Below, one piece after another: positions 44,500 through 55,739 of a stretch of DNA of 64,000 nt. The notes under the pieces are model-generated. The model worked only from the letters and a program-made list of their open reading frames with translations. It made no database searches and was not told the DNA's origin. The stretch is from Biomphalaria glabrata (lineage: Eukaryota; Mollusca; Gastropoda; Planorbidae), in assembly GCF_947242115.1 (NCBI RefSeq), contig NC_074717.1, positions 41,436,701 to 41,500,700 of the forward strand. The letters are read 5' to 3'. Every line of letters begins with the position of its first letter. Positions within the stretch are counted from its first letter, which is position 1. The translations under genes were made by a program, and so were the position numbers.

Positions 44500-47400
44500 A
44501 TGGCTACATCATCATATGTGGACCTTAAGGAGGTTAAGGAAACAGCTATGCAGGATGGAAAGGCCATGGAGTTAAAAGGAAAAGACTTAGCCGCTTATGT
44601 ACAGCAAGTTGTGAGGGAAGAAATGGAACGTCAAGATAAAATAAGAAGGGAAAAAGAAGAGATAGAAAGACAAGAAGAACATCAAAGACAAGAGATAGAG
44701 AGGCAAGAAAGGATCAGAAAGGAAGAATATGAAAAGCAAAAAGAAGACCAAGAAAGGCAGAGAGAGCATGAAGCTAAAATGGAGAAGATGAGATTGGACG
44801 CAGCACAAGCCAGAGCCCAAACTGAACAAAGAAATAACACAAATAACTCAAATAATTATACCACTCAAAGAGACAACCCTAATTCACAGACATGGCTAAA
44901 GAGAAAGATACAAAGTTTTGATGAACAGAAGGATGACATTGGTGATTTCCTGAAAAGATATGAGGCAAAAATGTCTACATTTAATATGCCTGAAGAGGAA
45001 TGGTCTGAAATACTGATAGACTTTGTTCATGGTCAAGCTCTAACAATATGCCAAAATCATGACCATCATATTGATGATAGCTATCAGGTTTTAAAAAGAG
45101 AGTTATTAAATGCATATGGTCATAATGCTACAACTTTTAGAAAGAAATACTTTGACAATATACCATCATTAGGAATAGAACCCCAAACTACCATTAATAT
45201 GGAAAAGGATTTTTTCAATAAGTGGGTAAAATTAGAAAAAGTGAATAACTCTTATGAAGGATTAAAAAATTTTATTCTAGTGGACAACTTTGTAAATAAA
45301 TGTGATCCTCAGTTACAATCTTTTATTAGAGAAAGAAACCCAAAAACTATAGATGAAATAACAGAAATAATGAGAGTATACAAAAATGCCTATCCAAATA
45401 AACCATTTTCTGATAGGGATAAGAGCAAAGTAGATTTAATAGGATACACCAAAGAAAATGTTGATAGAAGTAGAAATAGAAACAGATCAAATAGTGGAAA
45501 TAGAAAATATAGTGAAATAACCTGTTTTAAATGTCAAGGAAAAGGTCATATAGCAGCTAACTGTAGAAGAGGGAATAGTAGGTCTGGAAGTAGAAATAGA
45601 TACAATGAACAAAATAACAATAGATATAGGAGTAGAGATAGGAATGACAAGGGAAATTATAGATATAGGAGTTACAGTAGGGAATACAAAAATAAAGGTA
45701 CAGATAGGGTATATTTCATGGAAGGAAATAGGAACAATTTTGCAGTGTACCCAGGGTTTGTAGATAGAATTCCAGTGGAATTAATCAGGGATTCAGGTTG
45801 TAACACTTTGGCAGTAAAAACTAAATTTGTCAAACCTCATTGGTATAAAGGGTTTACTAAGAAAGTAGAATTAGCAGATGGCACTGTAAGGGAATTTAAA
45901 GCTATAAGGGTATACATTGAAACTCCATTTTTCACTGGTTATTGTGATGGCATTGCAATACCAGAAATGAGATATGATATGTTAGTAGGAAACATAAAAG
46001 GAGTTAAAGAATGTTCAAGAAAAGAATTAGAAGACTGGCAAAACAAATACAAAAACATAAGACAAAATCATGAAAACATAGAAACACAAAATATAACAAG
46101 TATGGTAATAACAAGATCAATGGATAAAAAAGATGAGAAACAGGAAAATACAATAAATGTAATAAGTAATGATAAAGAAAAAGAAACCAGTAATGTAATA
46201 CAAATAGAAAATACAGATACTAAGGAAAGAGAGATAGAAAATGAAACACAAAATAGTCTTGAAACACAAATATCTCAAAGTGAAAAAGAAACAATACCCA
46301 AATTTGCATTAGAACAAATGAATGACAATATTATTGGGAAAATTTATTCAAGAATATCAGATAAAAACAATAATAACCCAATGGAGAAATTTTGTATAGA
46401 GAATAAAATATTATTTAGACAAACAAGTAATGATAACAAGAAAATAAAACAACTTGTCTTACCACAGAAATATTGGAAAGATGTTTTAATCATGACACAT
46501 GATAATAATTTAGCAGCACATAGGGGAGTAAAGAAATGTTATAGGAATTTGTCAAAACAAGTATTTTGGCCCAAAATGAAAGCAACAATCAACAAATACA
46601 TAAACTCATGTGACATATGTCAAAAGAGATCTAACAAAAGTATAGTGAATAAAGCACCTATTCAAGAAATGGATGAACCTACAGCACCATTTCAGAAAGT
46701 ATCTATTGATTTAATAGGTCCTTTAATTCAAACTGAAAATAATAACAAATACATTCTAACAGTAATAGACATGTTTAGTAGATACCCAGAGGCAATTCCA
46801 TTATCAAATACAAGTGCAGAGAATATCATTAATGCCATAACTCAAAAAGTAATTACAAGACATGGTATACCTAAAATTATATTGAGTGATCAGGGATCTC
46901 AGTTTAAGTCAGAACAATTTAAGAAATGGACTAAACAATACAATATACAACACATATACTCTTCGGTTTACCACCCGGCGAGTAACGGTTTATGTGAACG
47001 ATATGGTGGATCATTAAAAAGATCACTAACAAAAATAATTCAGAATAATCAGAACAAGTGGGATCATTACATTAACTATGTACTATTTGCTCATAGAAAC
47101 AACATCCATGAAGCAACACAATTTTCACCATATGAAATAATACATGGAAGAAAACCCAGAGATGAATTAGATGTTTTTAAAGAAAATCTAATAGGCAATG
47201 AGAATAAATTAAATAATGACAGTGAAACAACAATCACAACAGAATTGAAAGAAATATGGACTCAAGCATATAACAACAATAAGAAGTACAAACAAAGTGC
47301 TCATGAGAATATAAATAAGAAAAGACAATTGAAAACACTAGAAGTAGGAAACAATGTATTAATATTGATAAATGACCTGAAAAATAAAATTGGTAAACAA

Positions 47401-49062
47401 TGGAAAGGTCCATTTAAGGTGATAAAACAAATTAGTGATGTGAATTATCAAATTGAAATAAATGGGAAAATTAAAACATATCACATAAATAATTTGAAAC
47501 TGTATCATGATAGAGAAGATGAGTTGATACAAAACATTCAGGAGGAAATAGAAAATAAATTTTCAGAAAGAGAAGAATGCTTGATGATAATAACAAATGA
47601 AAATCACAATGAAAATGATATTAAGGAAATACCTGTAATAGAAACAAAAGAGAATCAAACTTGGCAAAAGATTAATCTTAATAATTTAACTAAGGAAAAG
47701 TCAAAAGATATAACTAAAATAATACAGGAATACAAAGAAATTTTTTCCAGCATACCAGGAAAAACTAATATTATTAAACATGACATTAAAGTAACAGACA
47801 CAAAACCTATCAAGCTTAAGCCATATAGAATACCGCTACATTTACAAGACAAAGTAAAGAAAGAAATAGACAATTTACTAGAATCAGGTATAATTGAGCC
47901 ATCAACATCTCCTTATGCTTCACCAATTGTGATAGCCAAAAAGAAGAATGGAGATATAAGGTTATGTATTGATTATAGGAAACTTAACAACATCACAGAA
48001 TTTGACCCATATCCAATGCCAAATATAGAGGATATTTTACATAAATTAAATGGAGCAAAATTTTTTACTAAATTAGATTTAACTAAAGGTTATTGGCAAA
48101 TACCTTTAACAGAAAATGCAAAACCTTACACAGCATTTGTAACACCATATGGTATTTTTCAATGGAATTATATGAGTTTTGGATTAGTAAATGCACCTGC
48201 CACATTTAATAGAATGATGAACATGATAATTGGAAACAAAGAAAATGTTATTTGCTATTTAGATGACATATGTATTTTTAATAATAGTTGGGAGGAACAT
48301 TTGGTAGATGTAAAAGAAGTATTCAAAATAATAAAAGAAAGTGGACTTACAATTCAAGCAGAAAAAGTAGAAATAGGATTGGAGGAAATAATTTTCTTAG
48401 GACATAAAATAAATAACAACATGATTAGCCCTATTGAAGATAACATAAAGAAAGTACTTAATATTGAAATACCTACAACAAAAAGACAAATTAAAAGTAT
48501 ATTGGGAATAGTAAATTATTACAGAAAGTTTATAAAAAACTTAGCAGAAATAGTGAATCCACTAAATGACTTACTTAAAAAAGGAAAACCTCAAAAAGTA
48601 GTTTGTAATGAGGAATGTGTGAAAGCTATTGACAGAATTAAAGATGTTTTTAGTCATGAACTAATATTAAGACTACCTGATAAAGACAAAATATTTTATG
48701 TCACAACTGATGCATCTGGTAATGCTATTGGTGGTTGTTTAATGCAGAACTATGATAACTTACATCCTATATTATATGTAAGCAGAAAATTGTCAGAGGC
48801 AGAGAAAAAATATAGTGTCATTGAAAGAGAAGCCTTAGCTGTAATATGGGTAATTACTAAGCTAGAGAGCTATTTAATAGGAAGGAAATTCATATTATTA
48901 ACTGATCATAAACCTATTCAATATATACAGCAAAAGAGCATGAAAAACAGTCGTGTTTATAGATGGTTCTTAGCACTACAGGAATATAAATTTGAAGTGA
49001 AAGCTATTAGTGGATCTATGAATATTGTAGCTGATCTATTGTCTAGAATGACATTGAAATGA
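44500..49062 (+). CDS. Gag-Pol polyprotein of the LTR element (1520 residues)
   Basis: Single frame from ATG to TGA. Residues ~25-110 are a charged E/R/K/Q coiled coil; ~130-310 are a capsid-like Gag region (FDEQKDDIGDFLKRYEAKM, ending near NKPFSDRD); 342-355 form a zinc knuckle CFKCQGKGHIAANC; protease D431-S-G; integrase zinc module H667/H674...C704/C707; integrase catalytic D737, D797, E833 (DD35E spacing); GPF module near 970; RT with LCIDYRKLN near 1156, LDLTKGYWQ with D1193, and YLDD with D1255-D1256; RNase H starting at D1404 (TTDASGNAIGG). Integrase before RT is reversed relative to ordinary gypsy elements. No host function is implied. Confidence 0.95.
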   Translation: MATSSYVDLKEVKETAMQDGKAMELKGKDLAAYVQQVVREEMERQDKIRREKEEIERQEEHQRQEIERQERIRKEEYEKQKEDQERQREHEAKMEKMRLDAAQARAQTEQRNNTNNSNNYTTQRDNPNSQTWLKRKIQSFDEQKDDIGDFLKRYEAKMSTFNMPEEEWSEILIDFVHGQALTICQNHDHHIDDSYQVLKRELLNAYGHNATTFRKKYFDNIPSLGIEPQTTINMEKDFFNKWVKLEKVNNSYEGLKNFILVDNFVNKCDPQLQSFIRERNPKTIDEITEIMRVYKNAYPNKPFSDRDKSKVDLIGYTKENVDRSRNRNRSNSGNRKYSEITCFKCQGKGHIAANCRRGNSRSGSRNRYNEQNNNRYRSRDRNDKGNYRYRSYSREYKNKGTDRVYFMEGNRNNFAVYPGFVDRIPVELIRDSGCNTLAVKTKFVKPHWYKGFTKKVELADGTVREFKAIRVYIETPFFTGYCDGIAIPEMRYDMLVGNIKGVKECSRKELEDWQNKYKNIRQNHENIETQNITSMVITRSMDKKDEKQENTINVISNDKEKETSNVIQIENTDTKEREIENETQNSLETQISQSEKETIPKFALEQMNDNIIGKIYSRISDKNNNNPMEKFCIENKILFRQTSNDNKKIKQLVLPQKYWKDVLIMTHDNNLAAHRGVKKCYRNLSKQVFWPKMKATINKYINSCDICQKRSNKSIVNKAPIQEMDEPTAPFQKVSIDLIGPLIQTENNNKYILTVIDMFSRYPEAIPLSNTSAENIINAITQKVITRHGIPKIILSDQGSQFKSEQFKKWTKQYNIQHIYSSVYHPASNGLCERYGGSLKRSLTKIIQNNQNKWDHYINYVLFAHRNNIHEATQFSPYEIIHGRKPRDELDVFKENLIGNENKLNNDSETTITTELKEIWTQAYNNNKKYKQSAHENINKKRQLKTLEVGNNVLILINDLKNKIGKQWKGPFKVIKQISDVNYQIEINGKIKTYHINNLKLYHDREDELIQNIQEEIENKFSEREECLMIITNENHNENDIKEIPVIETKENQTWQKINLNNLTKEKSKDITKIIQEYKEIFSSIPGKTNIIKHDIKVTDTKPIKLKPYRIPLHLQDKVKKEIDNLLESGIIEPSTSPYASPIVIAKKKNGDIRLCIDYRKLNNITEFDPYPMPNIEDILHKLNGAKFFTKLDLTKGYWQIPLTENAKPYTAFVTPYGIFQWNYMSFGLVNAPATFNRMMNMIIGNKENVICYLDDICIFNNSWEEHLVDVKEVFKIIKESGLTIQAEKVEIGLEEIIFLGHKINNNMISPIEDNIKKVLNIEIPTTKRQIKSILGIVNYYRKFIKNLAEIVNPLNDLLKKGKPQKVVCNEECVKAIDRIKDVFSHELILRLPDKDKIFYVTTDASGNAIGGCLMQNYDNLHPILYVSRKLSEAEKKYSVIEREALAVIWVITKLESYLIGRKFILLTDHKPIQYIQQKSMKNSRVYRWFLALQEYKFEVKAISGSMNIVADLLSRMTLK

Positions 49063-49638
49063 AATAAGTTTATAAACAAACTATGATTATATTGATGATG
49101 ATTATATTGAGTATGTAATATATATTAATATATTGACACCATTTATATGTTATGAAAAAGGGAGATAAGTAAATTTGATGTTAAGCATTTAAAAGTAAGT
49201 ATGGATATATTTTTTTTTGTGTGAATCATTTCATATATCATTGACGAAAGTTAGTTCTATGGAAAAGGGTGAGTATAAAAGAAAAATGGACAAAAGCGTA
49301 TAAAAGGGTGGTAAGAAAAAATGTATTGAATGTGTAAATAAAGTTTGTAATTGTTTTTTGAAATATTGTATTTTATCAGATTACTGCCAGTGAAGAACAT
49401 TTGAGATGTGTAGGACATGCCCATAAGATGCCACATTTTCCTCCATGATGAACGGTGTACCAATGAAGATGATTTTGGAATGTTATGAACTGTTATGAAC
49501 ATTGAATATGAGGAACTGTCAAGATGAAGATGTCAAGATGAAGATGTCAAGATTTTATGTTTGTGGTCTTCCCCTTAAATTGAAAATGCCCTTGTAAGAC
49601 TTGACAGTAGTGGAAAAATATTGACATATTTTTTTTTC

Positions 49639-49652
49639 AAGGGGGGGAGGAA
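49639..49652 (+). promoter_or_regulatory. Polypurine tract
   Basis: AAGGGGGGGAGGAA lies immediately upstream of the 3' LTR (49655), the expected plus-strand priming site. Confidence 0.8.
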
Positions 49653-49654
49653 TC

Positions 49655-50024
49655 TGTTAGACACCTTATTTATATAGGTTAGTTATTTTAGTTATTTAGC
49701 GACGCACCATAGTAGACGCATATTGAACGGGACTAGTGACGTTTGGGATATGTTGGGTTAGAGACCGGAAAATCAGTTAGCGTTAGAACATTCCAGGGTA
49801 ACGACGTGTTTAGTGACAGAGACTTCTACTGTGGCCTTTTATCATAATAAATATATATTAACTTGTTCATCATCGTTGACTACATCTCTTCACCTGTTAC
49901 AATTGATGTGCCAGTTCTTGTTTGTGTTGTTGGTCAACTACACGTAATACACCCGAACAATTACACCCAAACGATTGCAGAGTAATTGGTTGACTTCAAG
50001 ACAGCCTGAACTAGCAACATCACA
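49655..50024 (+). repeat. 3' LTR, 370 bp
   Basis: Same sequence as the 5' LTR; followed by GTAC, the second copy of the target duplication. Confidence 0.93.
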
Positions 50025-50358
50025 GTACTTGCTGTTGGCTGTAAATAAATACTAATTTCATACTCCTTCGTGATACTTTATAATATTTATACATGTAAAT
50101 GTCTGCATGTGAGAATCATACCTCTACACGAGCTGCACCTGTATTGGACTAACCCGAGTTCCTTACGTAGAGCTAGTAGCAAGATGTGCCAGTTTGGACG
50201 TTTACTCGCGAATCATGGCTGAGTGAGTCTATCAGCTTTTAATGAATATGGAAACAAGTTGGGAAACTCGGTTAATTGGATTTCTAGCTCCACAATCCCT
50301 TTGTTACACGTTGAACTATTAAACATGTTATATTTACTTAAACTTTCATTTTTAAAAT
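50025..50358. other. Flank right of the LTR element
   Basis: No gene or recognised repeat. Confidence 0.4.
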
Positions 50359-50610
50359 CTACTCACTCTGTCTGTCTGTCTGTCTGGTACAAATCTTGTA
50401 CACGTTGTTTCTCCCATTTCCCAGTCTCAATCAAGCTGAAATGTTTCAAAATTATTTATTGCCAATGACAATACACGAATCAATCAAAAAATTAACCAAT
50501 TAGTTAATTAATTAGTAGTTATTATTTAATTTTCTTTTATATAGAAAATGGGAGATAAATTTTTCACTAAGGTAGTTATTTTTGCAATTCTTTCTCTTAT
50601 ATAAGCTTTG
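50359..50610. mobile_element. CAAAGCTTATAT-family copy, left end truncated
   Basis: Contains CTACTCACTCTGTCTGTCTG, TTTCTCCCATTTCCCAGTCT, CACGAATCAATCAAAAAATT and ends CTTATATAAGCTTTG, the family's right terminus. Confidence 0.65.
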
Positions 50611-50845
50611 TCTTTTAAAAAAGTATTTTTTTAATACATTTCTTGTTTGTTTGTTTGTTTTTTAAATATTTTTATATTAAGTTTCAGGACAACAACTGGA
50701 AGTGAACCAGTCGGACCACACTAGTGTAGTAGAGCTCAATACAACCCAATATTTTATCGAATATAAATGTAATTTGGTAATACAGCAATCACTTCAGATA
50801 CTTCCAGAGTCAGGGGAAAAAGATGTTGATTTGAGTAGCTTTAAG

Positions 50846-50990
50846 ACTGCTGCCTGATAGTGTGGTTTGCGCTTTGGACTGTCGTCCCGAGGATTCTTAG
50901 TTATCACCCCGCCTGCGTAATCACATGCCGTCCGGTAGAAGTTTGGGCTAGTACGTAATGCAACTTTGTAGTGAGTTCTATCTTGTATAA
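50846..50990 (+). mobile_element. SINE-B copy
   Basis: GCTGCCTGATAGTGTGGTTT, GCGCTTTGGACTGTCG and CACCCCGCCTGCG match the tRNA-like head of the SINE-B at 9402; a body with TGCCGTCCGGTAGAAG follows. Confidence 0.6.
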
Positions 50991-51149
50991 ATTATCATTT
51001 CAATTGTATTTCTACATATAACTACTTTCAAGGTGAATCTGTGTAAATTTATAAGTAAAAGTTATATTCAGTTTTGTTTTAAAAGAAGTTTTTTAAAGTT
51101 TATTTCAAGTTCTTCATTCAGAATTTAACACGCATAAATCGGGCTGGTA

Positions 51150-51280
51150 ACAAAATAGAGCAGTGAGATTCATAACAAACGAATATTCACATTTGACTAC
51201 AGTAACAGCTTAGGCAAAATCACTTTTAGAAAGCGTTCAGGATAGAAGACTCAAAAGTAAAGTAGCAATTATACAAAAAA
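51150..51280 (+). mobile_element. CR1/L2-group LINE, left part of an interrupted copy
   Basis: AACAAAATAGAGCAGTGAGA to GTAAAGTAGCAATTATAC matches 32430-32560. The match resumes at 52203. Confidence 0.8.
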
Positions 51281-52202
51281 CAAGGTTACAAAAGACAGTT
51301 TGTATGGAAACACAAACTCAAAATCGGCCCCCGAAGAGGTCCACCCAGGCAGGCTTCAATATTTTCAGAAAGAACATCCAAATGAAATTATATCAAAGAC
51401 AAATGAGAGATAAGAATGGAGAAAGAAGGTTAACAGATCTTGTGTAGTGCCCCAACGGTCCCGCAGATCAAAGGATAGATGTAAGTGAATGTAAAGTTAG
51501 ATGTGAACCTGGCCTAACTAGTTCCCTTCTTAGACCTTGTGGTCTATAGGACAGATGATGTAAAGTTCATGTTTCTGTGGCCTACGGTTAACGAGGGTGT
51601 CATGTAGCCAGCACAACGACCAACCGTCTTTACTTTTCCCCAACTAATGTCATGTACCCATTAGAGCTGGGTAGACTCAGAGGCGCCCAAAGATTCCAAA
51701 GTTGAAAATCCCAGTCTTCACCAGGATTTGAACCCGGACCCCCAGTTCGGAAGCCAAGCGCTTTACCGCTCAGCCACCGCGCCTCCCTTGGCCTAACTGA
51801 TGTCTTATAATTGACCTAATTGTTTTGAAAAGGCTCAATCTCTTGTTCAAATCCTCAAAAAAAAAAATAAATTCCGCAATAAAAAAAAATGTTTATAAAA
51901 ATGATGTTTATAAGATTACTATTTATTTTAAATTAGGTCTCACTTATAATGCATACCAATTAGCTTTTTCTCTTTAAAAACTGCTTGCATAACTGAATTT
52001 AAAAATTAGATTTTTCGCTTTCAGAAAAAAAAAAGTAGCCGTTGCATCAGAACTTTGAATGGTCTAAAATATTGTGATGTCGGATTTTCAATATCTTTTC
52101 TAGTTTACGAGATCTAAACGGGACGGACGGACAGACAGTCAGACGGACAGACATTTCGCACAAAACTAATAGCGTCTTTTCCCCTTTCGGGGGCCGCTAA
52201 AA
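51281..52202. mobile_element. Insertion in the LINE, bounded by inverted CGGCCCCCGAA ends
   Basis: Just inside the borders CGGCCCCCGAAG (51325-51336) faces TTCGGGGGCCGCT (52187-52199). The right ~250 bp is the complement of the repeat at 38190-38445. The insert itself contains the SINE-A at 51525-51786 and a GGACGGACGGACAGACAG run. A TIR transposon with a later SINE insertion is the simplest reading. Confidence 0.55.
51525..51786 (-). mobile_element. SINE-A copy, well preserved
   Basis: On the minus strand: GTGGCTGAGCGGTAAAGCGC (A box), GGGTTCAAATCC (B box), GGTGAAGACTGGGATTTTC, GAGTCTACCCAGCTC, GTCGTTGTGCTGGC, then CCACAAGGTCTAAGAAGGGA at the end. It is a good reference copy for the family. 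Confidence 0.8.
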
Positions 52203-52390
52203 AACACTGAACCATAAGATTCAAATAAAAAAACAAAACCTAATAAAATACTCAGAAAGACACAAAGATAAAAGCACGATCCTCGTTTCATATGCTAGCA
52301 CAAATTTGTACAAATGCTTCTTCTGCCCTTGTGCTATTAGAGCGTGAAATTGGTTGCCTGAGTCTGCATTTTATAAGATAAGATAAGTTG
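52203..52390 (+). mobile_element. CR1/L2-group LINE, right part of the interrupted copy
   Basis: ACACTGAACCATAAGATTC, ATACTCAGAAAGACACAAAG and the closing TTATAAGATAAGATAAG continue the match broken at 51280. The coding part near 52340-52365 is shortened. Confidence 0.8.
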
Positions 52391-53019
52391 GTGGCTACTG
52401 GCTGTTCGGAGCTACAAACCAACGAGCAAGCATTTTCGAGGTCTCTTCTGGGCCCTAAAAGCATGACCCATAGCGCAATGAGCCCATTCGTGCCATAGCT
52501 GCTATGCCACTGCGTATACAATATAATTAGCTATTGCGTCCACTATATATGAGCAAATGGGCTTGGTTTACAAACCCCGCTCAAAGTGTAATAAGGTCTG
52601 CCCTTTTGATTATCAATCCCATATTACGTTGATGATTATAAATTAACTACCCATACATCCCACGCGATTCGAAGTACAATCTTTTAGGTACTAAAAAGTT
52701 ATATATATATTTTTGTTGAGTGATGGTGGTAATAACTTTCTAAAACTATATGGTCTATTTCTTTGAGGTCATTTTTTTTTACTATAAATAGACACATCTC
52801 GAATAGAATGAGCTGTAAAATTCACCCACGCCTCCTGCACATAATCTACATTTCTTTTTTTAGTTTAATACGAACCGTTAAAGACATTCGCTGATCACTG
52901 ACCTGACCAAGGACAATGGCGCCTGCTGTATCACTTCCGGAAGGTTGGCAGAGCCACCTTGAGGACAGGAAGCTGAAGACTATAAAGTTTATGACAGAAA
53001 GTTGCGTGTTTTCCGAAAT
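52391..53019. other. Gene-free stretch
   Basis: No coding region, terminal repeats or recognised family found. Confidence 0.4.
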
Positions 53020-53195
53020 ATTCCATCTACTCTCATATTGCTTGTTACCTCCCCTTTTGTTTCTTTTCTTTATAATTCTGTCTCTCCCTCTCTGTGTGTG
53101 TCTCTCACCATCTGTCTCCCTCTCTGACCCTCTTCCTCCTTGTTTCTCTCTACTTCTGTCTTTCTGCCTCTCTCTACTATCTCTGACGTTTGTAA
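53020..53195. repeat. Pyrimidine-rich low-complexity tract
   Basis: CTCTCTCCCTCTGTG-like words for about 170 bp; both strands give long open frames of biased composition that are not genes. Confidence 0.8.
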
Positions 53196-53394
53196 AAATG
53201 TTATCCATTGATATTGCACTAAACAAACGAATTAAATTATTCATTCTCAAAACATAAAATTCTCGTTCGTCCTCAAAGGGCAAGACTATTTATTGTCTGT
53301 CACACTCCTTCATACCTAGTGGGCGGTAAAAAAGACATCAGGTAATTTTTAATGTTTACTTTTGACCTATTGAATCTATACTCTTCACCTTCAC

Positions 53395-53640
53395 CTGACC
53401 CTTAGTCTGTTGTATCTTTGGGACACCTCATATGAATTGACAACCATCGCCTTCCATCCTTCTCTTTCTTTTGTCAGGATTAGAACCTCTTTCAATGACA
53501 GGCCCTTCCACTCTTTCATGTTGTCTTCCCATCACTTTCTCTGTCTGCCTCGTCTTCTTTTTCCTGGTGCGATTCCCCGAAGGAAGGTCTATACGAGCCC
53601 TGAGTTCCTTGCGATATGGCCATAAAGTTTCAGTTTGTGT
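53395..53640 (-). mobile_element. RTE-like LINE C-terminal remnant
   Basis: Minus strand: YRKELRARIDLPSGNRTRKK, KTRQTEKVMGRQHERVEG. This is the same block as 19630-19865, with GCCACTATACCACAA-type distal sequence missing. Confidence 0.6.
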
Positions 53641-54395
53641 TTTTTGGACACTGGTCAGCAAGTCATCGAAGGGCCCCTACACAGACAAAGAGAAATATGG
53701 CACATTTCACCAAAACATCCTAAGCACAGGTTCTAAAGTCTGCTTTGATTTTTGCAGGTGCATGTGTGTCTTCTTTCTAAGACTTTGTCCTGCTTTTTGC
53801 CCTTCTATGGGAGATGCAGGTATCTGGTAACACTACTTCTGTAGAGTCTTCAAAACTGTAATCGAACATATATTCAATGTTGTAAAAAGAAATATAAATA
53901 CAATATTTTTCTTTTATTTTGTTGCTCGTTCAGACCCAAAGTCAAGCAAGGGATTGGCGTCGTCCACCTTGTTTTTTTCTAACCTCTGAACCTCTCGTAA
54001 AATGTAAGCTGTTGAAAATGTTAATAAATGGAAGGAAATTGATTAATTATAAAACAGAAATGAATCTCTCTCTCTCTTTCTCTTCGCAAAACTTATATAT
54101 CAGCTCACTCTGTCTGTCCGTCTGTCTGGTCAAAAGTTTGTACATTTTATTTCTCTCACACCGTTCTCGGATCAAGCTCTAAACTTTGCGCAATTACTCA
54201 TTAGCATAGACAAGACATTTTTTATTTTGAATCAATAATAAAATTTTAAGCAATTAGTCGATTAATTACTGGAAATTAATTAATTTGCTCAATACCAACA
54301 AGGGAAATTAATCCTTCAGTACTCATATATACGGCTAAATATGTAGGGTTTCGTCCCCTTAGATAATTGACCACGCTATTTCTCCCACACCTATG

Positions 54396-54836
54396 TGTCA
54401 GTGGTTGATTTATAGCTTGTCTTGACTTGGTTCCTGTGGCTCGCTAGGGGGTTGCTTGATTACTCAATTTCAATTACTCAATACTTGCTACACAAATACG
54501 AACAATTACTACTTGATACACTTTAACTCCAACTCAGATATCCATGGAAATGCAAATAATACTTTAATACCTAATAAGCACACAATTATATTAACTGTCA
54601 GTAAATAATACATAAACAACAGTCCAGGAAGCTATTGTCCAACCTTCCTGGACCGGAAGCAAGATCTCACTAACTTAACACACTCTCACTTACATTCAAC
54701 GAAGACTTAACCATTCAGGTCACAACACGTGCAAGACTGTTCACATGCACAACCTGGGAATACATACACAAGGGGATATAACTATCATACCAAAATATTA
54801 GATTATTATGTACTCTCGCTATAGCTCCCCCTGACA
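54396..54836. repeat. Putative solo LTR, 441 bp, family unknown
   Basis: Begins TGTCAGTGG and ends CCCCCTGACA, so it has TG...CA termini with a six-base inverted end. The flanking 5-mers are ctatg and ccatg (4 of 5 match). It interrupts the host repeat exactly. No internal coding sequence. An old LTR-element trace. Confidence 0.5.
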
Positions 54837-55184
54837 CCATGCTCTCATCAAGTTGAAACTTTACACAACTATTTATTGTATTTTATTACACACGAATCAA
54901 TTAAAAAATTAACCATTTCGTCGATTAATTATTGGTACTTAGTTATGTGTTTGATAACGAATAAGGGAAATCATGGGCGTAGCCAGGATTTTTTTTCGGG
55001 GGGAGGGGGTTGGGGGGGTGAATTCTTTCCCCTCCCGACCCCCCCCCCCCCCCCGCCCGCGAAAAAAAAAACTATATGTATTTATGTGTGTGCGTACAAA
55101 ATCTTTATTACATTCTTACCCTTCATTCTTTCGGAAGACGTTTATTGTGCCCTAGAATAGGTTCTTCCATAAGTTAGTGGAAAA

Positions 55185-55680
55185 ATTGTAGATTCTCCGC
55201 CATTACTAGCAAAGGGGTCTGGGGGAGCGATAGGAGCTCCCCCAGCGCGGGGCGAAGCCCTGCCGCCAAGCACTATTTCTGATATTGAAAACCAACAAAA
55301 TGCATATTCTGAGGTATCTACAGTGCATTTTCCTGCTATTAAAAAATTCTATTTCAAAAACCTAATGTGTTATTCTTACGGACTTAGACCCTCCCTCGTC
55401 GTTCGGCGCATTTGCCAACAAGCTGTTTTCATAAAATTGTAGACTCCCCGCCATTACTAGCAAGGGGGTCTGGGGGAGCGCTAGGAGCTCCCTATCGCGG
55501 GGCGAAGCCCCGCCGCCAAGCACTATTTCTGGTATTGAAAGCCAACAAAATGCATATTCTGAGGTATCTACACTGCATTTTCCTGCTATTAAAAAGTTTT
55601 ATTTAAAAAACCTAATGTGCTATTCTTACTGACTTAGACCTTCCCACGCCGTTCGGAGCATTTGACGTCAAGCTGTTTCC
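55185..55680. repeat. 248-bp tandem duplication
   Basis: Two copies containing CCGCCATTACTAGCAA, GGGGTCTGGGGGAGCG, GCGGGGCGAAGCCC and CAACAAAATGCATATTCTGA, offset by about 248 bp, inside the CATG-ended element. Confidence 0.9.
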
Positions 55681-55739
55681 ATAAAAATCTGTTACTGGTA
55701 ATGTCTGAAGCCTCTTCCCACCTACCATGAGGACCTCCA

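Larger units (their letters stand above)
41402..50024 (+). mobile_element. Gmr1-like (Ty3/gypsy-type) LTR retrotransposon, looks whole
   Basis: A complete-looking element of 8.6 kb: 370-bp LTRs at 41402-41771 and 49655-50024 that read as identical, TGTT...CACA termini, a 4-bp target duplication GTAC on both sides, a primer-binding site, a long leader, one gag-pol frame (44500-49062) and a polypurine tract. The 5' end carries a 362-bp tandem duplication that repeats most of the LTR. Identical LTRs imply recent insertion. The domain order gag-protease-integrase-RT-RNase H combined with gypsy-type RT is that of the Gmr1 group. I saw no breaks in the main frame. Confidence 0.93.

Noticed and set aside
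44587-44829. Minus-strand frame rich in F, L and S opposite the gag-pol start
   Set aside because: It is the shadow of the charged coiled coil on the other strand.
52846-53283. Overlapping long frames on both strands
   Set aside because: Caused by a CT-rich low-complexity tract; composition is extreme on both strands.
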